A model generated the notes under the pieces. That model did no database searches, had not been told where the DNA came from, and worked only from the letters and a program-made list of their open reading frames with translations. From NCBI GenBank assembly GCA_050050615.1, contig JASFTV010000168.1:1-7161 (forward strand): a DNA stretch of 7,161 nucleotides, read 5' to 3'. Of this stretch, positions 5,524-7,161 are shown one piece after another. The DNA is from JASFTV01 sp050050615. GTDB taxonomy: Bacteria > Desulfobacterota > DSM-4660 > Desulfatiglandales > HGW-15. The position numbers and the translations under genes are program-made. Position 1 is the first letter of the stretch. Every line of letters starts with the position of its first letter.

Positions 5524-6519
5524 ATGAAAAGAATCATGCTTGTGTTATCCGTTTTGTTGGCACTTGGACTTGTCTTTGGCTCCGGTATTTCGGCCAAAAT
5601 GATCCGGATCGGTGAACACCAGATCGTCTCCCATCCGGCTCTTGATAACGATTCCAAAGGATTCAAGATGGCCCTCGAAGAAGAAGGTTTTGTTGAGGGC
5701 AAGAATATTACCATCGATCGACAAAACGCTCAGGGTGACCAAGCCAACTGTGCGATCATTGCACGAAAATTCGAGGGCGATAGGGTCGATCTCATCCATG
5801 CCATTAGCACGCCCAATGCTCAGGCATCGGCAAAAGTCAGCAAAAAAATACCCATTGTTTTCTCCTCGGTCACTGACCCTGTAGCAACCGGTATTATCCC
5901 GCGCATGGGAAGGACGGGCACCAATACCACCGGTGTGAGCGACAGGTGGCCCATCACCCTTCAGTGCGAGATGTATCAGGACCTTTTACCCCAAATCAAA
6001 AGCTGGGGGACCATTTACAATCCTGGGGATGTCAATGTGACCTTTCACGTCAAGGAGATGAAAGAGGCGATTAAGAAAATGGGTGGGAAGCTTGTTGAGG
6101 CCCATGTGTCCACCAGTGCCGAGGTTATGCAAGCTGCACAGAGCCTGGTGGGCCGGGTGGACGCCATCCACATTACTTCTGATAATACCACCGTTTCCGC
6201 CTTTGAATCCGTGGTCAAGGTGTGCAACGAAAACAACATACCCCTCTTTGCGGGTGACAGGGACAGTGTACCCAGGGGCGCCGTGGCCGCTTATGGACTG
6301 GACTACTTCCTGGTGGGATACACGGCCGGGAAGAAAGCCGCCAGGATTCTCAAAGGCGAAGATCCCGGTCAAGTACCTGCCGGGCTTGCCTCCGGCTATA
6401 CCCTATGGGTGAACCTGAAGGCCGCCAAAATGCAAGGAGCCAAATTCCCCAGGGTCTTGGTGGAAAAGGCGGCTGACAGAGTGTGGGATGATCAGGGCAA
6501 TTTGCTGAAGAGCAAGTAA
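5524..6519 (+). CDS. ABC transporter substrate-binding protein, ABC_sub_bind family (COG2984, TrpX-like)
   Basis: The 331-aa protein is a secreted solute receptor for an ABC importer. Residues 1-24 form a signal peptide (MKR positive start, hydrophobic core, likely cut after GISA), and the lack of a lipobox cysteine points to a soluble periplasmic protein. The mature part shows ABC_sub_bind features: GFKMALEEEGFVEGKNI (47-62), FSSVTDPVATGI (113-124), GVSDRWPI (137-144), YNPGDVNV (165-172) and GAVAAYGLDYFLVGYTAGKKA (252-272), the usual two-lobed arrangement at typical length. AGGAGG seven bases before the ATG is an almost ideal ribosome binding site, in keeping with high expression of binding proteins. 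The permease gene follows 57 bp downstream. Characterised relatives bind tryptophan or other aromatic amino acids, but most of the family has no known ligand. Proximity suggests, but does not show, that it could serve the methyltransferase operon. Confidence 0.9.
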   Translation: MKRIMLVLSVLLALGLVFGSGISAKMIRIGEHQIVSHPALDNDSKGFKMALEEEGFVEGKNITIDRQNAQGDQANCAIIARKFEGDRVDLIHAISTPNAQASAKVSKKIPIVFSSVTDPVATGIIPRMGRTGTNTTGVSDRWPITLQCEMYQDLLPQIKSWGTIYNPGDVNVTFHVKEMKEAIKKMGGKLVEAHVSTSAEVMQAAQSLVGRVDAIHITSDNTTVSAFESVVKVCNENNIPLFAGDRDSVPRGAVAAYGLDYFLVGYTAGKKAARILKGEDPGQVPAGLASGYTLWVNLKAAKMQGAKFPRVLVEKAADRVWDDQGNLLKSK

Positions 6520-6537
6520 GCCTAAAAGATGAACTCT

Positions 6538-6560
6538 GAGGGGAGGCGAACCCTCCCCTC
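6538..6560 (+). terminator. Terminator-like hairpin between binding protein and permease genes
   Basis: GAGGGGAGG (6538-6546) pairs perfectly with CCTCCCCTC (6552-6560), a very GC-rich 9-bp stem with a 5-nt loop, followed by only TTTAGTT. The weak T-run suggests partial termination or 3'-end stabilisation, which would leave more binding-protein mRNA than permease mRNA, a common arrangement in ABC import operons. Confidence 0.6.
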
Positions 6561-6576
6561 TTTAGTTGGTGAGCAT

Positions 6577-7161
6577 ATGGTATTCAGTGGTTTTCTAAGG
6601 ACCCTTCCCATATCCCTGGAGCAGGGTCTGGCTTACGGCCTTGTCGCTCTGGGCATCGTCATCAGTTTCCGTATTCTCGCCTTCCCGGATCTCACCGTTG
6701 ACGGCAGTTTTCCTCTTGGCGCCTCTGTGGTTGCCAGGCTCATCATGGAAGGCGTGCCGCCCATATACGGCATCTTTCTGGCTATTATCGCCGGATTCCT
6801 GGCCGGGTGTTGCACCGGCGTTCTCAATACAAGGCTGAAAATCAACAGCCTTCTGGCCGGCATCTTGATGATGACCATCCTCTATTCGGTGAACCTGCGC
6901 ATCATGGGGCGATCCAACATACAATTGCTCACAGTGGATACCTTCTTGACGCCCCTGGAAAACCTGGAGGTCAGCCGGTTCATTCCCATTATTGCTTTCT
7001 TTTTTGTGGTTACCGTGGGCATCAAGTTTCTTTCAGATCTGTTCTTCCACACCCAGATCGGCTTTGCCATGCGTGCCACAGGCGATAACGAGCAGATGAT
7101 CCGCACACTCGGAGTGAACACGGATAACATGACGGTGCTAGGACTGGGCATCTCAAACGCC
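6577..7161 (+). CDS. ABC transporter permease (COG4120, TrpY-like), 3' end outside the window
   Basis: The frame is open to the window edge and gives 195 residues of an inner-membrane permease of the BPD_transp_2 group (LivH/RbsC-like fold). Hydrophobic segments lie at about residues 17-36, 62-83, 91-108 and 135-152. The family motif RILAFPDLTVDGSFPLGA (32-49) follows the first segment, and the loop GFAMRATGDNEQMIRTLGVN (162-181) is the conserved cytoplasmic region expected to contact the ATPase. The protein is cut off, since relatives are near 280-300 aa. I chose ATG 6577 because it gives the N terminus expected for the family. Its ribosome binding site GGTGAG (6568-6573) is only 3 bases away and weak. 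An in-frame ATG at 6529 would put the intergenic hairpin inside the gene and looks less likely. An ATPase gene should follow to the right. Confidence 0.88.
   Translation, partial: MVFSGFLRTLPISLEQGLAYGLVALGIVISFRILAFPDLTVDGSFPLGASVVARLIMEGVPPIYGIFLAIIAGFLAGCCTGVLNTRLKINSLLAGILMMTILYSVNLRIMGRSNIQLLTVDTFLTPLENLEVSRFIPIIAFFFVVTVGIKFLSDLFFHTQIGFAMRATGDNEQMIRTLGVNTDNMTVLGLGISNA

Overview
The window looks like a piece of a bacterial chromosome from an anaerobic, Gram-negative-type organism. An affiliation near the sulfate-reducing or syntrophic Desulfobacterota (former Deltaproteobacteria) is my inference. It rests on moderate-to-high GC, strong Shine-Dalgarno sites, a secreted binding protein without a lipobox, and a corrinoid methyltransferase cassette of a kind common in those anaerobes. 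No rRNA, tRNA, CRISPR array or intact insertion sequence is visible.

Layout. Positions 1-320 have no convincing gene but hold a 67-nt imperfect hairpin just beyond the end of the first gene. Positions 321-1493 (minus strand) encode an FAD-dependent amine or amino-acid oxidase of the DAO family (sarcosine/dimethylglycine oxidase or FOXRED1-like). A 354-bp divergent intergenic region follows, with a sigma70-like promoter and a 12-bp perfect inverted repeat upstream of the next operon. Positions 1848-4877 (plus strand) are a compact three-gene operon: an MttB-superfamily (non-pyrrolysine) methyltransferase, a cognate corrinoid protein with the DxHxxG motif, and a single-domain zinc homocysteine S-methyltransferase. 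Positions 4878-5523 are a 646-bp gene-free stretch with stacked hairpins and a near-consensus promoter whose spacer contains the palindrome AAGGGCCCTT. From 5524 onward is an ABC importer of the COG2984/COG4120 (TrpX/TrpY-like) type: a secreted binding protein, a terminator-like hairpin, then the first 195 codons of the permease, which runs off the window.

How the genes may work together (inference). The MttB-like enzyme would take a methyl group from a quaternary or tertiary methylamine such as a betaine and put it on Co(I) of the corrinoid protein. The third gene would be expected to move it onward. Because that gene is a homocysteine methyltransferase and not an MtgA/MtqA/MtrH-type folate methyltransferase, the cassette may make methionine from a methylamine. 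The divergent FAD enzyme could oxidise the demethylated N-methyl amino acid, and the ABC system could import the substrate. The substrate is not readable from the sequence, and the link of the oxidase and transporter to the cassette rests only on proximity.
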